Source: Planctomycetota bacterium (GTDB taxonomy: Bacteria > Planctomycetota > UBA1135 > GCA-002686595). Taken from it: DNA of 64,000 nucleotides. Both the position numbers and the translations under genes were made by a program. A model generated the notes under the pieces. The model did not search any database. It had not been told where the DNA came from and saw only the letters and a program-made list of their open reading frames with translations. Of the stretch, positions 7,961-20,625 are shown in pieces. Each line of letters opens with the position of its first letter. Within the stretch, counting starts at the first letter, position 1. Where the stretch lies: NCBI GenBank assembly GCA_009691855.1, contig SIAI01000004.1, positions 1 to 64,000 on the forward strand, read 5' to 3'.

Positions 7961-8728
7961 CTATTCGAACTCGACAACCGATTTCGCCTCGCCCGTGGAC
8001 TCGTCCTTGACCGAGCGGACATGCACTCCTTCTTCCACCAGCTCTGCCCTGATAGTGAACACGGAGGCGTCGTTGGTCCCATTCTTGACCGCGTTGGTCT
8101 CGGGATTCACCAGGAGACTGTCGATCGTGGTGCGCTCGATCACGGTGTTGGCGTTCACGGATTCCAACAGCTCGGCGGTCGTCTTCGTCAGCAGCTCGTT
8201 CCTCGGATTGGTCCGCTTGTAGATGTCGCCGAGGCGGTTCTCGAGCAACGTCCCCTCGAAGATGGATGACCACAAGGGCCTCACGATGTTCCCGGGCTGG
8301 GCGGGGTCGGGGTTCCCGCGCAGTTGCTCGTAGAAGTCACGGATGAGGCCGTCGACCGCGGCGGATCGGGCGGCGCCGCGAGGAGAGTGTCCTCGCGGCG
8401 CTGCCCGCTTGGCACCCAGCGGATGGTTGCCGCCGGCGGCCTGCACGGCAGTGACGACGTCCTTGCAACGTCCCTGGACGAGCGCCACGAAGGCCTCTGC
8501 CCGCATGTTGAAGCGAGCCAGCTGGCTCACGCGCACGCTCGAGACCAGGACCGGGATCGTCAGCTCCACCTTTGGCAGCTTGAAGCGCGGCGCGGGGAAG
8601 TGCCGGAGCACAGGATCCTCCGCGTAGCTCAGGGCGACGCGGCGCGAGTAGTCGTCGGCCATCTGCCTGGCCTTGATGACCTCGAGCAGCAGGTGGCCGG
8701 TGTAGTCGGCCAAGGTGATCTCCGCCAT
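7961..8728 (-). CDS. Hypothetical protein (255 aa), DUF2589-linked
   Basis: ATG at 8728, 37 bases after the DUF2589 gene stop. The N-terminus (MAEITLADYTGHLLLEVIKA) is helical; a middle segment FKLPKVELTIPVLVSSVRVS resembles the beta-strand section (VPLLAMLPIPSLRIEHV) of DUF2589, so it may be a distant relative. It ends in strands TIRAELVEEGVHVRSVKDES. No signal peptide or catalytic motif. I cannot name a function; its place between a DUF2589 gene and an unknown helical protein suggests a joint assembly. Confidence 0.65.
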   Translation of the reverse strand: MAEITLADYTGHLLLEVIKARQMADDYSRRVALSYAEDPVLRHFPAPRFKLPKVELTIPVLVSSVRVSQLARFNMRAEAFVALVQGRCKDVVTAVQAAGGNHPLGAKRAAPRGHSPRGAARSAAVDGLIRDFYEQLRGNPDPAQPGNIVRPLWSSIFEGTLLENRLGDIYKRTNPRNELLTKTTAELLESVNANTVIERTTIDSLLVNPETNAVKNGTNDASVFTIRAELVEEGVHVRSVKDESTGEAKSVVEFE

Positions 8729-8765
8729 GGATTTCCGCTCCCGCGCAGTCCGCCCGAAGGGTTGC

Positions 8766-9476
8766 TCACGCCGCCAGCATGCCGAGGATCTTCTCCAGGC
8801 CGGCCGGGATCTCGTCCTGTACCGCCTTGACGTTCACGCTGAGCGCATACTCTTTCTTCACTTCGACGCTCGTCGCGGTCTTGCGCTGGAAGGAAGTCGA
8901 GACCTTGAAGCTGATCGGGCCGAAGCCACCCTTGAGTTCCGCCTTCACGCCGAGTTCGGTGGACGTCTTGGAGGACTCGACTGAGTTCAATTTGACGTTG
9001 AAGTCGATGATCACGTGCTCGATGCGCAGCGACGGGATTGGCAGCATGGCCAGCAGTGGTACCTTGACGAAGGTCTCCTTCTCGATTGGCTGGCCTGCCG
9101 CATCGACGTCCCTCCGCTTGTGCGAGAAGTCGACCATCACCAGCTCGCGTTTGCCGTTGGGATCTGGTTCTCCTGAGCTGTCTACCGGAGTCGTGAACCC
9201 GACCTTGTTGATGAAGTCGATCGTGGCCAACGACGAAGCCACCTGCGCATCGACCGCCGCTTGCAGCGGCCCGCCGATCATCTTGTGGAAGTCGATATTG
9301 TTCAGCTCGCTGGTCAGGTCGGTGTTCAGCGCGCGCATGGGCGTGCCTGCCGCGGCGGCGGCCAGTCGCCGGGCTCCCCGGCTGGTGGCCAGGCTTGCCG
9401 CCTGAGCGGCCGAACGGACGGAAACGGCCTCACCCGCAGGGGCGGCGCGCTTCATGGACTTTTTCTTCGTAGCCAT
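8766..9476 (-). CDS. DUF2589-family protein
   Basis: 236 residues from the ATG at 9476, preceded by GAGGAGAG; an ATG 14 codons upstream lacks such a site. The first 40 residues are Lys/Arg/Ala-rich and probably disordered. The rest follows the DUF2589 pattern: a segment IGGPLQAAVDAQVASSLATI, then strands around VPLLAMLPIPSLRIEHVIID, and an end VNVKAVQDEIPAGLEKILGM. Members of this family have no established function that I know of and often occur in small multi-gene sets, as here. No signal peptide, so the product stays in the cytoplasm or leaves by an unconventional route. The protease gene lies 105 bases upstream on the same strand. Confidence 0.72.
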   Translation of the reverse strand: MATKKKSMKRAAPAGEAVSVRSAAQAASLATSRGARRLAAAAAGTPMRALNTDLTSELNNIDFHKMIGGPLQAAVDAQVASSLATIDFINKVGFTTPVDSSGEPDPNGKRELVMVDFSHKRRDVDAAGQPIEKETFVKVPLLAMLPIPSLRIEHVIIDFNVKLNSVESSKTSTELGVKAELKGGFGPISFKVSTSFQRKTATSVEVKKEYALSVNVKAVQDEIPAGLEKILGMLAA

Positions 9477-9580
9477 CTTGGTCTCTCCTCGAGCCTTATG
9501 GTTTGTTTGCGGAGGCACGCTGCTGGTCGAGCCAGCACACGCGCCGTTCCCTCGACGTCAGATCCGTTGCCGGTTCGCAC

Positions 9581-10591
9581 TTATCCGGCAACCCAGATTC
9601 GATACGGCCCGGTTCCACCCGGGCTGTAGTGCCGCACCTGCACCTGGTACGTGCCCGGCTGCAGGCTGGCCTCGATTCGCGCGTTGCTCCCCGCCCCGGA
9701 GTCATCGTCCTGAGCGATCAGCTTGGTGGCCGAGTTCGGACCGTACAGAGAGAGGATCACGTCCGACGTGCCGCCGGTCTCGATGACGAACTCCCCGGAT
9801 TTCGCCACCTGGAAGCGGAACGTGTCCTGTTCCCCCCTCTGGCTGATGGCCGCGGCGGTCGCTGCCAACACGGGCAGCTGGGGCAGCTCGACGAGACCCT
9901 GCCCCGGGTACATCTGCGGGCTGCCGATGAACTCCTTGTCCTTCTTGGAGAGGTCCGAGTTCGCGTTCGTGCCCTGTCCGCCGAGCGTCCACGAGGCCGG
10001 GAACCCGTAGAGCATGATCGACTCACGGTCGAACTCGGTGCCGATGATCTGGTCCATGCTGTACTTGTTCAGCACGTTGTGACGGATCGTGGCCTCGTCC
10101 CAGTAGTTCGGGGATCCGCTCAGGTCGGCGATCACCGCCGCCTCGTTCCAGCGGATGCCGCCCTGGGGATTCTGGTGCTCGTGCGCCAAGCCCATCATGT
10201 GGCCGAACTCGTGCAGGATCACGGCCTTGTCCTGCCACCCGAGGTTCATGGTCGCGGCGTCCACCGGGATCTCCAGGTTGTCCTTGCCGATGTAGGACCA
10301 GGCTCCATCGTTCGGGTTGAAGGAGACGCGAATCGCGGCCGCCGGATTTTCGGTGAAGTTCACCCTCAGGTTCGCGAACTCGCACCACTCGGGAGCGATC
10401 GTGCGCACCATGTCCTGCTGCTGGTTCGTGCCGCCTTTGAACGACACCTCGATCGTCGAGCTGTTGTTCCATTGGCGATTCCGGAGGGCGATCGCACGCG
10501 CTGCGGAGCCGGGCCCCTGGGACAGGGATCGGTGGGGGAGCGCGAGATCACGGTGCAGGATGCGGTCGTAGCAGAGCTTCTTGGCTTTCAC
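9581..10591 (-). CDS. Astacin-type zinc metalloprotease with C-terminal PPC domain
   Basis: 336 residues from a GTG at 10591 with GAGGAGA about ten bases upstream. The active site HEFGHMMGLAHE (His127, Glu128, His131, His137) matches the extended HExxHxxGxxH/E zinc motif of metzincins, followed by the Met-turn SIMLYG near residue 197. The last ~85 residues (from GEQDTFRFQVAKSGEFVIET to PYRIWVAG) look like a PPC (bacterial pre-peptidase C-terminal) domain, usual on exported proteases. No N-terminal signal peptide is visible: the protein starts MKAKKLCYDR and goes straight into a charged region. That is odd for this class. The three following genes on the same strand are DUF2589 and two unknowns. 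Confidence 0.82.
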   Translation of the reverse strand: MKAKKLCYDRILHRDLALPHRSLSQGPGSAARAIALRNRQWNNSSTIEVSFKGGTNQQQDMVRTIAPEWCEFANLRVNFTENPAAAIRVSFNPNDGAWSYIGKDNLEIPVDAATMNLGWQDKAVILHEFGHMMGLAHEHQNPQGGIRWNEAAVIADLSGSPNYWDEATIRHNVLNKYSMDQIIGTEFDRESIMLYGFPASWTLGGQGTNANSDLSKKDKEFIGSPQMYPGQGLVELPQLPVLAATAAAISQRGEQDTFRFQVAKSGEFVIETGGTSDVILSLYGPNSATKLIAQDDDSGAGSNARIEASLQPGTYQVQVRHYSPGGTGPYRIWVAG

Positions 10592-10849
10592 TGGGATCTC
10601 CTCATCTGATGGAAGGGGCGAGTGAGCGCGTCGATCCGTCGTTCGAGCGTCGCCCTGGAGAACGGGGCACGGGCGATCGACCCGCCAAGAAACTCGGCCT
10701 ATCCAGCTTGGGCAGGAGCCTGGATCCCGGAGACGATCCGAACGCCGCGCGCGCCGTCCGCCCCACTCTCGGAGTGCGGTCTTCGACGAGGCTTGGCCCG
10801 CTGCCTCGACAGAGACCCGGTCACCCGTCGGACGACGCTGCTGCGCCTC
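10592..10849. other. Gene-free stretch upstream of the protease gene
   Basis: 258 bases between the protease start and the stop of the 1147-residue CpdReg gene, both on the minus strand. It should hold the protease promoter and any terminator of the CpdReg gene. I see no convincing hairpin, repeat or promoter consensus. Confidence 0.4.
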
Positions 10850-13800
10850 TCACCTCAGGTGGATCTTCAGCTTGCGCTCCGGTTGCCCGTCGAGCGTCAC
10901 AGGCTTCGTGCTCTTCTTGCCGTCGTCGGTCGTGGCCGTGACCGTGTAGGTGCCCGGCGGCAGGGGACCGACGCGCTCGGTCGAGCTGCTAAAGCCCTCG
11001 CTGAAGCTTGCGGCCATCTCGGACATGCCCAGCAGGCCCTGCATCTCGCGTCCGCGCGCGTCGGTCACGGTCAGCTGCGCGTGGAGCGGCTCGCCGTCGT
11101 CGCCGACGATCTCGATCACCAGGGTCGTGCCCGGGTAGAGCACGATCTCGACGTTGGCGTTCTCGCCCTTCTTCACGCGCACCGGCGCGCTCTCGGCGCT
11201 CGCCTGACCCTTGCCGCGCGCCGAGACCTGGTACTCGCCCTCGGCCAGGCCCTCGTAGGCGAAGCTGCCGTCGGCCGAGCTGGTGATCATCGACAGGCGG
11301 TCGAGCGGACGCCCCTGGCTGTCGCGCACGAAGATCGCGGCGTCTTTGATCCCCACGCCGGTCGCGCTCACCACGCGACCGTGGATGTTGCCGGGCTCGG
11401 AGAGCTCGAAGTCCACACCCTCGACGGCCTTGCCCTCGGCGACGTGCAGGCCATCGCGCACCACGCGTCCGGCCGTGGTCTTGCCTCCGAAAGCGCCGCC
11501 GAACAGCGCTCCGCCCGCGGCCACGGCGTACTGGCCCGGGCGCAGGAACTCGAAGGAGTAGCGGCCGTGCTCGTCGGTCGAGGCCTCGGCGTAGTGCCCG
11601 CCGAGCATCGTGCCGGCCTCGAGCCCGCCGTCGGTCGAGATCGTCACGCGCGTGCCGGACAAGGCGTTCCCGTCCGCTCCGCGCACCAGGCCGCGCACCG
11701 CGCCCAGCGGCAGCTCGAAGTCGAGCGTGTGCTGCTTCGTCTCGGGCACGGTCTCGCGGAACACGACGCTGTCCTGCTGGAACGCGGCGCCGCTCTTGTT
11801 GATCTGCACCGTGACCAGATACTTCCCGGGCTGGGAGAGCTCGACCTGATAGTGCCCGTCGGCGCCCACCGAGGCGATCTTCAGCGCCTCCATGCCCTTC
11901 GCGCCCTCGGCCATGAAGCTCAGCATGCCGCCCACGACGGGCTCGCCGGCGTGCTCGACCTTGCCCTGCAGCAGCACCGGGTCCTTGGGCGGCGCGCCGA
12001 GCACGACGCGCTCCTCCTCGCCGTCCTCGAGCGTCACCATGGTGAAGCGCATGTTGTCCATGAGCGAGGCCGTGGCGTCGCTGGCGCCGCCGGCGAGGTC
12101 CACGTCGCCGCCGACCAGGATCGCGCTGATCGTCCAGGCGCCCGGTGAGAGGTTCTCGAACTCGAAGCGGCCCTCGCCGTCGGAGCGCTTCATGCTCGGC
12201 ATCCACGAACCCTGTTCCTGGGCGATGATCTGCGCGCCGCTGGCGGGCTTGCCGTCCTTGCCGTAGACCTCGCCGAGCACCCGCGCGCCCTTGCGCAGCG
12301 CCAGCACGACGCCCTCGCTGCGCTCGCCCGAGCGCGTCTCGACCGAGGCCGGCTCGCTGGCCGCGAAGCCCTCGCGCGCGGCGAAGATCGAGCTCGTCCC
12401 GCTGCCGAGGCCCTCGAGCACGAACGTGCCGTCCTCCAGGCTGGTGGCCTCGGGCGCCTGGATGTCGCCGCGCAGGCGCGCGAGGCGCTGCAGGTTCTCG
12501 ACCTGCAGCGTGACCTTGGCCCCGCTCACCGGCGCGCCGCTCGGATCGACGACCTTGCCCGCCACGCTGGCCGCGGGCGCGAGCACGAGCTCGAGCGGCG
12601 TCTCGTCCGCGCGTGGCAGCGCGAGCTCCAGCGGCGTCATCGGGCCGAAGCCCTTGGCGCTGGCTTCGATCGTCCAGCTGCCGGGCTCCAGGTTGCGCAG
12701 CGCGAACTTGCCCTCCGCATCCTGGAAGTCCTGGCCCCGCGATTCAACGGACATGAAGAGCGAGCCCGAGGCCTGCGCGGTGCGCACGTGGAAGGCGGCG
12801 ACCGGCGCGCCCGCGGCGTCGCGCACGCGCCCGGCGATCGTGCTGGGCGCGGCGAGACGCAGCAGCATGTCGTTGGTCCCCGGCGCGACGGACTTGGAGC
12901 GCGCGAGCCACTTCTGCTTGGCGTCGCCCTCGCCGCGCTCGAGCGTCGCCACGACCACGAAGGGGCCCTTGCCGAGGCCCGCGACCTCGAAGCGTCCGTC
13001 GGCGGCGCTCTTCGACTCGCCCGAGCCGCCGCGCGCGGCGTTGAGCGCGCCCATGCCGACCATCGCCTCGGGGTCGAAGCTGACCTTGACCAGCGCACCC
13101 TCGGCGGCGCTGCCATCGGCAAGCTCGACCCGGCCGGAGATCGAGGCGCCCTTGCCGAGCGTGATCACCAGCCCGTCGCGCACCTCACCGTCGGCGAGTT
13201 CGAGCTTCTGCGGCTCGCCCTCGAGCTGCCCGGCCTTCTTGGCCAGCAAGATGCACTTGCCCGGGGCCACGTGCTCGAGCGCGAAGGCGCCGTTCGCGTC
13301 GCACTTCGTCTTGGCCAGCTCATCACCGGGAAAGCCGAACATGCCGCTCTCGGCCGCCTTGACCTCGGCCTCGGCCAGATTCGCGCCCGCCTCGTCGCGC
13401 ACCACGCCGCGCAGGGTCGCGCCGACGAGCAGCGCCACCTCGACCTCGCGCACGCGTCCCGGTTCGAACTCGAGCCCCGGCACCTTTTCATCGGCGTAGT
13501 CCTTGGCCTCGACCTCCAGCGCGTGCGGCGTGCCGCAGGGCAGCGCGCGCAGCTCGAAGCGCCCATCGGCGTCGAGCGTGGCGCGGCGCTGGAAGAGCGT
13601 GTTCGAGCTCAGCGAGTCGGCGGAGAAGTTCTGCGCGTCGGGACCGAGCTGGGCCGTGATGCCCTCGAACGCAACGCCCAGCTTGGGCAGACGCACGCGG
13701 CCGCTCAGGCAGCCACCGAGCTCGGCCGCGAGCGCGGGCGCGTCGTCGCCGGCCGCGGCGCGGTAGGGCTGGGCCGAATAGAGGAAGCGGCCGTCGAGCA

Positions 13801-14293
13801 CCAGCACGACGTCGCCCGCGGCGGCAAGCGCGAGCGAGAAGCTCCCGTCCGCGCCCACCGAGGCCGTTCCGAGGGCGCGTTCCTTCTTGCCCTCGGCCAG
13901 GTCGGCGAGCACGCCGCCCGTGCCGTAAATCTGGCGCAGCGGCTGCGCCTCGGCCAGCGCCAGCACGCGCAGCGAATCGTCCGCCGGCGCGCCGAGCGGG
14001 AACAGCACGCGCCCGAGGATGCGCCGGCCCGAGCCGGACTCCGCCACGGCGCGGCGATCCTCGCTCGCGGGGGTGGGCGCGGAAGGGACGAGCTCGGGCT
14101 GCTTCTCCGGCTTGGCGAGCTCGAGGGGTACCGGGGTCGCGACCTCGGCCTCCGCCTTCTTCTGCGCGAGGCCCGTCATTGACTGCGAGTCGTTCGTCGC
14201 CTGGCCGCGCTCGCTCTTGCCGAGCGAGAGCCAGAGCAGGACCAGGACGGCCGGGAGGAGCAGAAAGAGCAGCGCCAGAACGGGCTTCTTCAT
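10850..14293 (-). CDS. Giant membrane-anchored CpdReg-repeat protein (1147 aa)
   Basis: One N-terminal membrane span (residues ~4-25, MKKPVLALLFLLLPAVLVLL) followed by a linker rich in Ala/Glu/Lys and then about eleven carboxypeptidase-regulatory-like (CarboxypepD_reg/SdrD B-like) modules. Each begins with a strand like SGRVELADGSAAEGALVKVS or AGKVVDPSGAPVSGAKVTL and ends with a F..E.L.PG.(Y/W) turn (for example FEFENLSPGAWTISA). Such tandem beta-sandwich proteins are structural or adhesive and act outside the cytoplasmic membrane; no enzyme domain is present. The final residues (ERKLKIHLR) close the last module. A perfect 8-bp hairpin sits just upstream of the start and no Shine-Dalgarno site is visible. 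A relative of 980 residues lies at 45469-48411. Confidence 0.85.
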   Translation of the reverse strand: MKKPVLALLFLLLPAVLVLLWLSLGKSERGQATNDSQSMTGLAQKKAEAEVATPVPLELAKPEKQPELVPSAPTPASEDRRAVAESGSGRRILGRVLFPLGAPADDSLRVLALAEAQPLRQIYGTGGVLADLAEGKKERALGTASVGADGSFSLALAAAGDVVLVLDGRFLYSAQPYRAAAGDDAPALAAELGGCLSGRVRLPKLGVAFEGITAQLGPDAQNFSADSLSSNTLFQRRATLDADGRFELRALPCGTPHALEVEAKDYADEKVPGLEFEPGRVREVEVALLVGATLRGVVRDEAGANLAEAEVKAAESGMFGFPGDELAKTKCDANGAFALEHVAPGKCILLAKKAGQLEGEPQKLELADGEVRDGLVITLGKGASISGRVELADGSAAEGALVKVSFDPEAMVGMGALNAARGGSGESKSAADGRFEVAGLGKGPFVVVATLERGEGDAKQKWLARSKSVAPGTNDMLLRLAAPSTIAGRVRDAAGAPVAAFHVRTAQASGSLFMSVESRGQDFQDAEGKFALRNLEPGSWTIEASAKGFGPMTPLELALPRADETPLELVLAPAASVAGKVVDPSGAPVSGAKVTLQVENLQRLARLRGDIQAPEATSLEDGTFVLEGLGSGTSSIFAAREGFAASEPASVETRSGERSEGVVLALRKGARVLGEVYGKDGKPASGAQIIAQEQGSWMPSMKRSDGEGRFEFENLSPGAWTISAILVGGDVDLAGGASDATASLMDNMRFTMVTLEDGEEERVVLGAPPKDPVLLQGKVEHAGEPVVGGMLSFMAEGAKGMEALKIASVGADGHYQVELSQPGKYLVTVQINKSGAAFQQDSVVFRETVPETKQHTLDFELPLGAVRGLVRGADGNALSGTRVTISTDGGLEAGTMLGGHYAEASTDEHGRYSFEFLRPGQYAVAAGGALFGGAFGGKTTAGRVVRDGLHVAEGKAVEGVDFELSEPGNIHGRVVSATGVGIKDAAIFVRDSQGRPLDRLSMITSSADGSFAYEGLAEGEYQVSARGKGQASAESAPVRVKKGENANVEIVLYPGTTLVIEIVGDDGEPLHAQLTVTDARGREMQGLLGMSEMAASFSEGFSSSTERVGPLPPGTYTVTATTDDGKKSTKPVTLDGQPERKLKIHLR

Positions 14294-14581
14294 GGGGCAG
14301 GGGCGGGTTCGGGGTGGGACGAACCCGGGCTCCGAGGATCAAGGGTGGGGACAGCGCTCGGTGCGGGTTGCCCGAGTGCTCGAGAGATCTGGGCGTGGAG
14401 CGCGCGCCCGTTCGTCGTGGAATCTCACGCGTAGCGTCGCCCGCTATTCACGATCGGCCGCGCTCACAGAGAGGATACACCCTGGCGATCCCGTAGAATC
14501 CCCGCCCGCTATCGGCGGAGCGGCCATGCGTCGAGCGGGGCCCGCTCCGACGCCTGCTCCGACGACTCCGCTTCTACGCTG
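14294..14581. other. Divergent promoter region between CpdReg gene and mutase gene
   Basis: 288 bases between two divergent starts. It contains a perfect 8-bp inverted repeat CGGGTTCG/CGAACCCG (14304-14311 and 14320-14327, loop gggtggga), 10-34 bases upstream of the CpdReg start, which could act in RNA or bind a regulator. No clear -35/-10 pair was recognised. Nothing else identifiable. Confidence 0.5.
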
Positions 14582-16231
<1,650 letters not shown>

Positions 16232-16245
16232 CACTCGACCCAGCG

Positions 16246-16695
16246 ATGCACAGCGCGCTCCACTCCGTCGTCCAGGGCCTCCATCACGTGGCCATCGTGG
16301 TCCCGAGCCTCGCCGAGGCGCGCAAGACCTACGTGGACGTGCTGGGCATGCACGCCGGAGCCCCCGAGTTCGTCGCCGACCAGAAGGTGAACGTGCTCGT
16401 GTGCCACGCCGGCGCGCAGCGCATCGAGCTGGTCGAGCCCGCCGCGCCCGACTCGCCGGTCGCGCGCTTCCTCGAGAAGCGCGGCCCCGGCCTGCACCAC
16501 CTCGCCTATCAAGTGGCCAGCGTCGAGCGCGCGCTGGCCGTGCTCAAGGCCGCCGGCCTGCGCCTGATCGACGAGCACGCGCGCCCCGGCGCACACGGCA
16601 CGCGCATCGCCTTCGTGCATCCCTCGGCCACCCACGGCGTGCTCACCGAGCTCGTCGAAGTTCCCGGAGTACGGGCAGAAAGCGAACCGCGATGA
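16246..16695 (+). CDS. mce: Methylmalonyl-CoA epimerase
   Basis: 149 residues, vicinal-oxygen-chelate fold. The start at 16246 is 15 bases after the mutase stop. Motifs: GLHHVAIVVPSL at residues ~10-21 (metal His), IELVEP (metal Glu), GPGLHHLAYQV (metal His) and the end VLTELVEVPG (metal Glu), the usual four-ligand set. It interconverts the (S) and (R) forms of methylmalonyl-CoA, linking the carboxylase product to the mutase. Its TGA stop overlaps the ATG of the next gene (ATGA), so expression is coupled. Confidence 0.92.
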   Translation: MHSALHSVVQGLHHVAIVVPSLAEARKTYVDVLGMHAGAPEFVADQKVNVLVCHAGAQRIELVEPAAPDSPVARFLEKRGPGLHHLAYQVASVERALAVLKAAGLRLIDEHARPGAHGTRIAFVHPSATHGVLTELVEVPGVRAESEPR

Positions 16696-16937
16696 CCCCG
16701 CCCAACTGTCCCGAGTGCCGCGTGGCGATGGAAGCCGGTCACGTCGCCGATCGCGCGCGTTCCAGCCTTTGCACCCCGCTGTGGGTCGCGGGGCCGGCCG
16801 ACTGGACCGGGACACACATATGGTCCGTCGCCTCGAAGCTGAAGGGCCACGACGTGTACGCGGTCGTCTCGTATCGCTGCCCCAACTGCGGGTTCCTGAG
16901 CAGCTTCGCGCGCACTCCCACGACTCCCGATGGATGA
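16692..16937 (+). CDS. Small zinc-ribbon protein (81 aa)
   Basis: Two Cys pairs (CPEC at residues 6-9 and CPNC near residue 67) frame a short domain with a central Trp-rich stretch, the pattern of DUF6487-type zinc ribbons. No signal, no membrane span. It overlaps the epimerase by four bases and the carboxyltransferase gene by eight, so it belongs to the same transcript although its role there is unclear. A paralogue (33653-33877) with the same Cys spacing lies next to transketolase. Possible roles: nucleic-acid or protein binding; not determinable from sequence. Confidence 0.78.
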   Translation: MTPPNCPECRVAMEAGHVADRARSSLCTPLWVAGPADWTGTHIWSVASKLKGHDVYAVVSYRCPNCGFLSSFARTPTTPDG

Positions 16938-18531
16938 TCCGCTCTCACGCATGAAACCGCCGCAATCCGAATCGGCCTCGTCGCCCGGTGAAACGCCGCT
17001 GCAGCGTCTGCGGCGCATGCGCGAGCTCACGCTCGTCGGCGGCGGCAAGGAGCGCATCGACGCCCAGCACAAGAAGGGCAAGCTGACCGCGCGCGAGCGC
17101 CTCGATCTCCTGCTCGACGAGGGCTCGTTCGTCGAGATCGACCGCTTCGTCGCGCACCGCTGCACCGACTTCGACATGCAGGCGCAGAAGATCCTGGGCG
17201 ACGGCGTGGTCACCGGGCACGGCCAGATCGACGGCCGGCCGGTGTACGTGTACAGCCAGGACTTCACGGTCTTCGGCGGCTCGCTGTCCGAGACGCACGC
17301 CGAGAAGATCTGCAAGGTGATGGACATGGCGCTCAAGGTCGGCGTGCCGATCGTGGGCTTGAACGACTCGGGCGGCGCGCGCATCCAGGAGGGCGTGAAG
17401 TCGCTCGGCGGCTACGCCGAGATCTTCTGGCGCAACGTGCAGGCCTCCGGCGTCGTGCCGCAGATCTCGGCCATCCTCGGGCCCTGCGCGGGTGGCGCGG
17501 TGTACAGCCCGGCGATCACCGACTTCATCTGCATGGTGGAGGGCACGAGCTACCTGCACATCACCGGGCCGGACGTGGTCAAGACCGTGACGCACGAGGT
17601 CGTGACGAGCGAGGAGCTGGGCGGCGCCGAGGTCCACGCGACGCGCTCGGGCGTGGCCGCCTTCACGAGCCCCGACGACCGCGCCTGCATGGCGCTCTTG
17701 CGGCGCCTGCTCAGCTACCTGCCGCTGAACAACGCCGAGGGCGCGCCCTTCGTCGCGAGCGACGATCCGCGCGAGCGCGTCGAGCCCGCGCTCGACACGC
17801 TGGTGCCGGCCGATCCCAGCAAGCCCTACGACATGCGCGAGGTCATCCGCCACGTCGTGGACCGCGAGTCGTTCCTCGAGGTGCACCAGGGCTACGCGCG
17901 CAACATGCTGGTCGGCTTCGCGCGCCTCGGTGGCCACGTGATCGGCGTGGTCGCGAACCAGCCCGCGGTGCTGGCCGGTTGCCTCGACATCGCCGCCTCG
18001 ATCAAGGGCGCGCGCTTCATCCGCTTCTGCGACGCCTTCAACATCCCGCTGGTCACCTTCGAGGACGTGCCCGGCTTCCTGCCCGGCACGGAGCAGGAGA
18101 AGAACGGCATCATCCTGCACGGCGCCAAGCTGCTCTACGCCTACGCCGAGGCCACCGTGCCGAAGCTCACCGTCATCACGCGCAAGGCCTACGGCGGCGC
18201 CTACGACGTCATGGCTTCGAAGCACATTCGCGCCGATCTCAATCTCGCCTGGCCCAACGCGCAGATCGCCGTGATGGGCGCCGCCGGCGCCGCGCGCATC
18301 ATCCACCGCCGCGAGATCCAGGCCGCCAAGGACCCCGCCGCCGAGGAGAAGCAACGCACGGCCGAGTACGAGGAGACGTTCTCGAACCCGTACATGGCCG
18401 CCGAGCGCGGCTTCGTGGACGACGTGATCGAGGCGCACAAGACGCGCCCGATGCTGATCCGCTGGCTGGAGCTGCTCAAGACGAAGCTCGAGTCCCGGCC
18501 GCGGCGCAAGCACGGCAACATCCCCCTCTAG
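16930..18531 (+). CDS. pccB: Propionyl-CoA carboxylase beta subunit (carboxyltransferase)
   Basis: 533 residues with both halves of the carboxyltransferase fold. It moves the carboxyl group from biotin to propionyl-CoA, giving methylmalonyl-CoA. Landmarks: [20 protein letters not shown] near the start, [16 protein letters not shown], the first oxyanion loop [25 protein letters not shown], and the second loop [15 protein letters not shown]. Asp426 in AYDVM is the residue that in actinobacterial enzymes goes with propionyl preference. The start at 16930 overlaps the zinc-ribbon gene; an internal ATG (MKPPQSES, 16951) is a possible alternative. Biotin carboxylase follows after six bases. Confidence 0.93.
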   Translation: MDDPLSRMKPPQSESASSPGETPLQRLRRMRELTLVGGGKERIDAQHKKGKLTARERLDLLLDEGSFVEIDRFVAHRCTDFDMQAQKILGDGVVTGHGQIDGRPVYVYSQDFTVFGGSLSETHAEKICKVMDMALKVGVPIVGLNDSGGARIQEGVKSLGGYAEIFWRNVQASGVVPQISAILGPCAGGAVYSPAITDFICMVEGTSYLHITGPDVVKTVTHEVVTSEELGGAEVHATRSGVAAFTSPDDRACMALLRRLLSYLPLNNAEGAPFVASDDPRERVEPALDTLVPADPSKPYDMREVIRHVVDRESFLEVHQGYARNMLVGFARLGGHVIGVVANQPAVLAGCLDIAASIKGARFIRFCDAFNIPLVTFEDVPGFLPGTEQEKNGIILHGAKLLYAYAEATVPKLTVITRKAYGGAYDVMASKHIRADLNLAWPNAQIAVMGAAGAARIIHRREIQAAKDPAAEEKQRTAEYEETFSNPYMAAERGFVDDVIEAHKTRPMLIRWLELLKTKLESRPRRKHGNIPL

Positions 18532-18537
18532 GCCGCG

Positions 18538-20063
<1,526 letters not shown>

Positions 20064-20067
<4 letters not shown>

Positions 20068-20594
20068 AGTACTTCGTCGAGGTGAACGGCGCCGAGCACG
20101 TGGTCGAGCTCACCGAGGTGCTGGGCGAGCTGCGCGTCGCCTACGACGGCGCGCCGCTCACTGTGCGCTACGAAGAGGTCGATCGCCTGGGCCAGGCCGC
20201 GCTGTATCTCGGCGGCGAGGGCGGCGCGAGCGGCGACAAGGCCTACGCGATCTCGATCGAGGGCAGCGCCGCCGAGGTGCGCGTGACCGTGGCCGGGCAT
20301 CTCTATCAGGTTGCGCTCGAGGACGAGCGCGAACGCGCCGCGCACGACGCCGAGAAGACGCGCAAGAAGGGCGGCGGCGAGCTGAAGAGCATCATGCCCG
20401 GCGTGGTGGTCAAGCTCCTGGTGAAGGTCGGCGACGCGGTCGAGAAGGACCAGCCACTCTTGATCCTCGAGGCGATGAAGATGCAGAACGAGATCGGCTC
20501 GCCGATCACGGGCACGGTGAGCGCGCTGTTCGTGCGCGAGGGTGAGGCCGTGGCCAGCGGCGCGAAGCTCGCCAGCCTCAGCGCCGCCGGCTGA
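20064..20594 (+). CDS. Biotin carboxyl carrier protein of propionyl-CoA carboxylase
   Basis: 176 residues. GTG start at 20064 overlaps the TGA of the biotin carboxylase (GTGA) with GGAGG eight bases upstream, which fixes the start. Residues ~1-90 form a small beta domain like the connector region of acyl-CoA carboxylases; residues ~105-176 are the biotinyl domain with the biotinylated Lys139 in EAMKMQ and the flanking PGVVVKLLVKVGD and GTVSALFVREGEAV strands. It shuttles carboxyl-biotin between the two enzymes encoded upstream. Last gene of the module. Confidence 0.92.
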
Positions 20595-20625
20595 GCGCCC
20601 CCGCGGGTACGATCGCCGGGTCATC

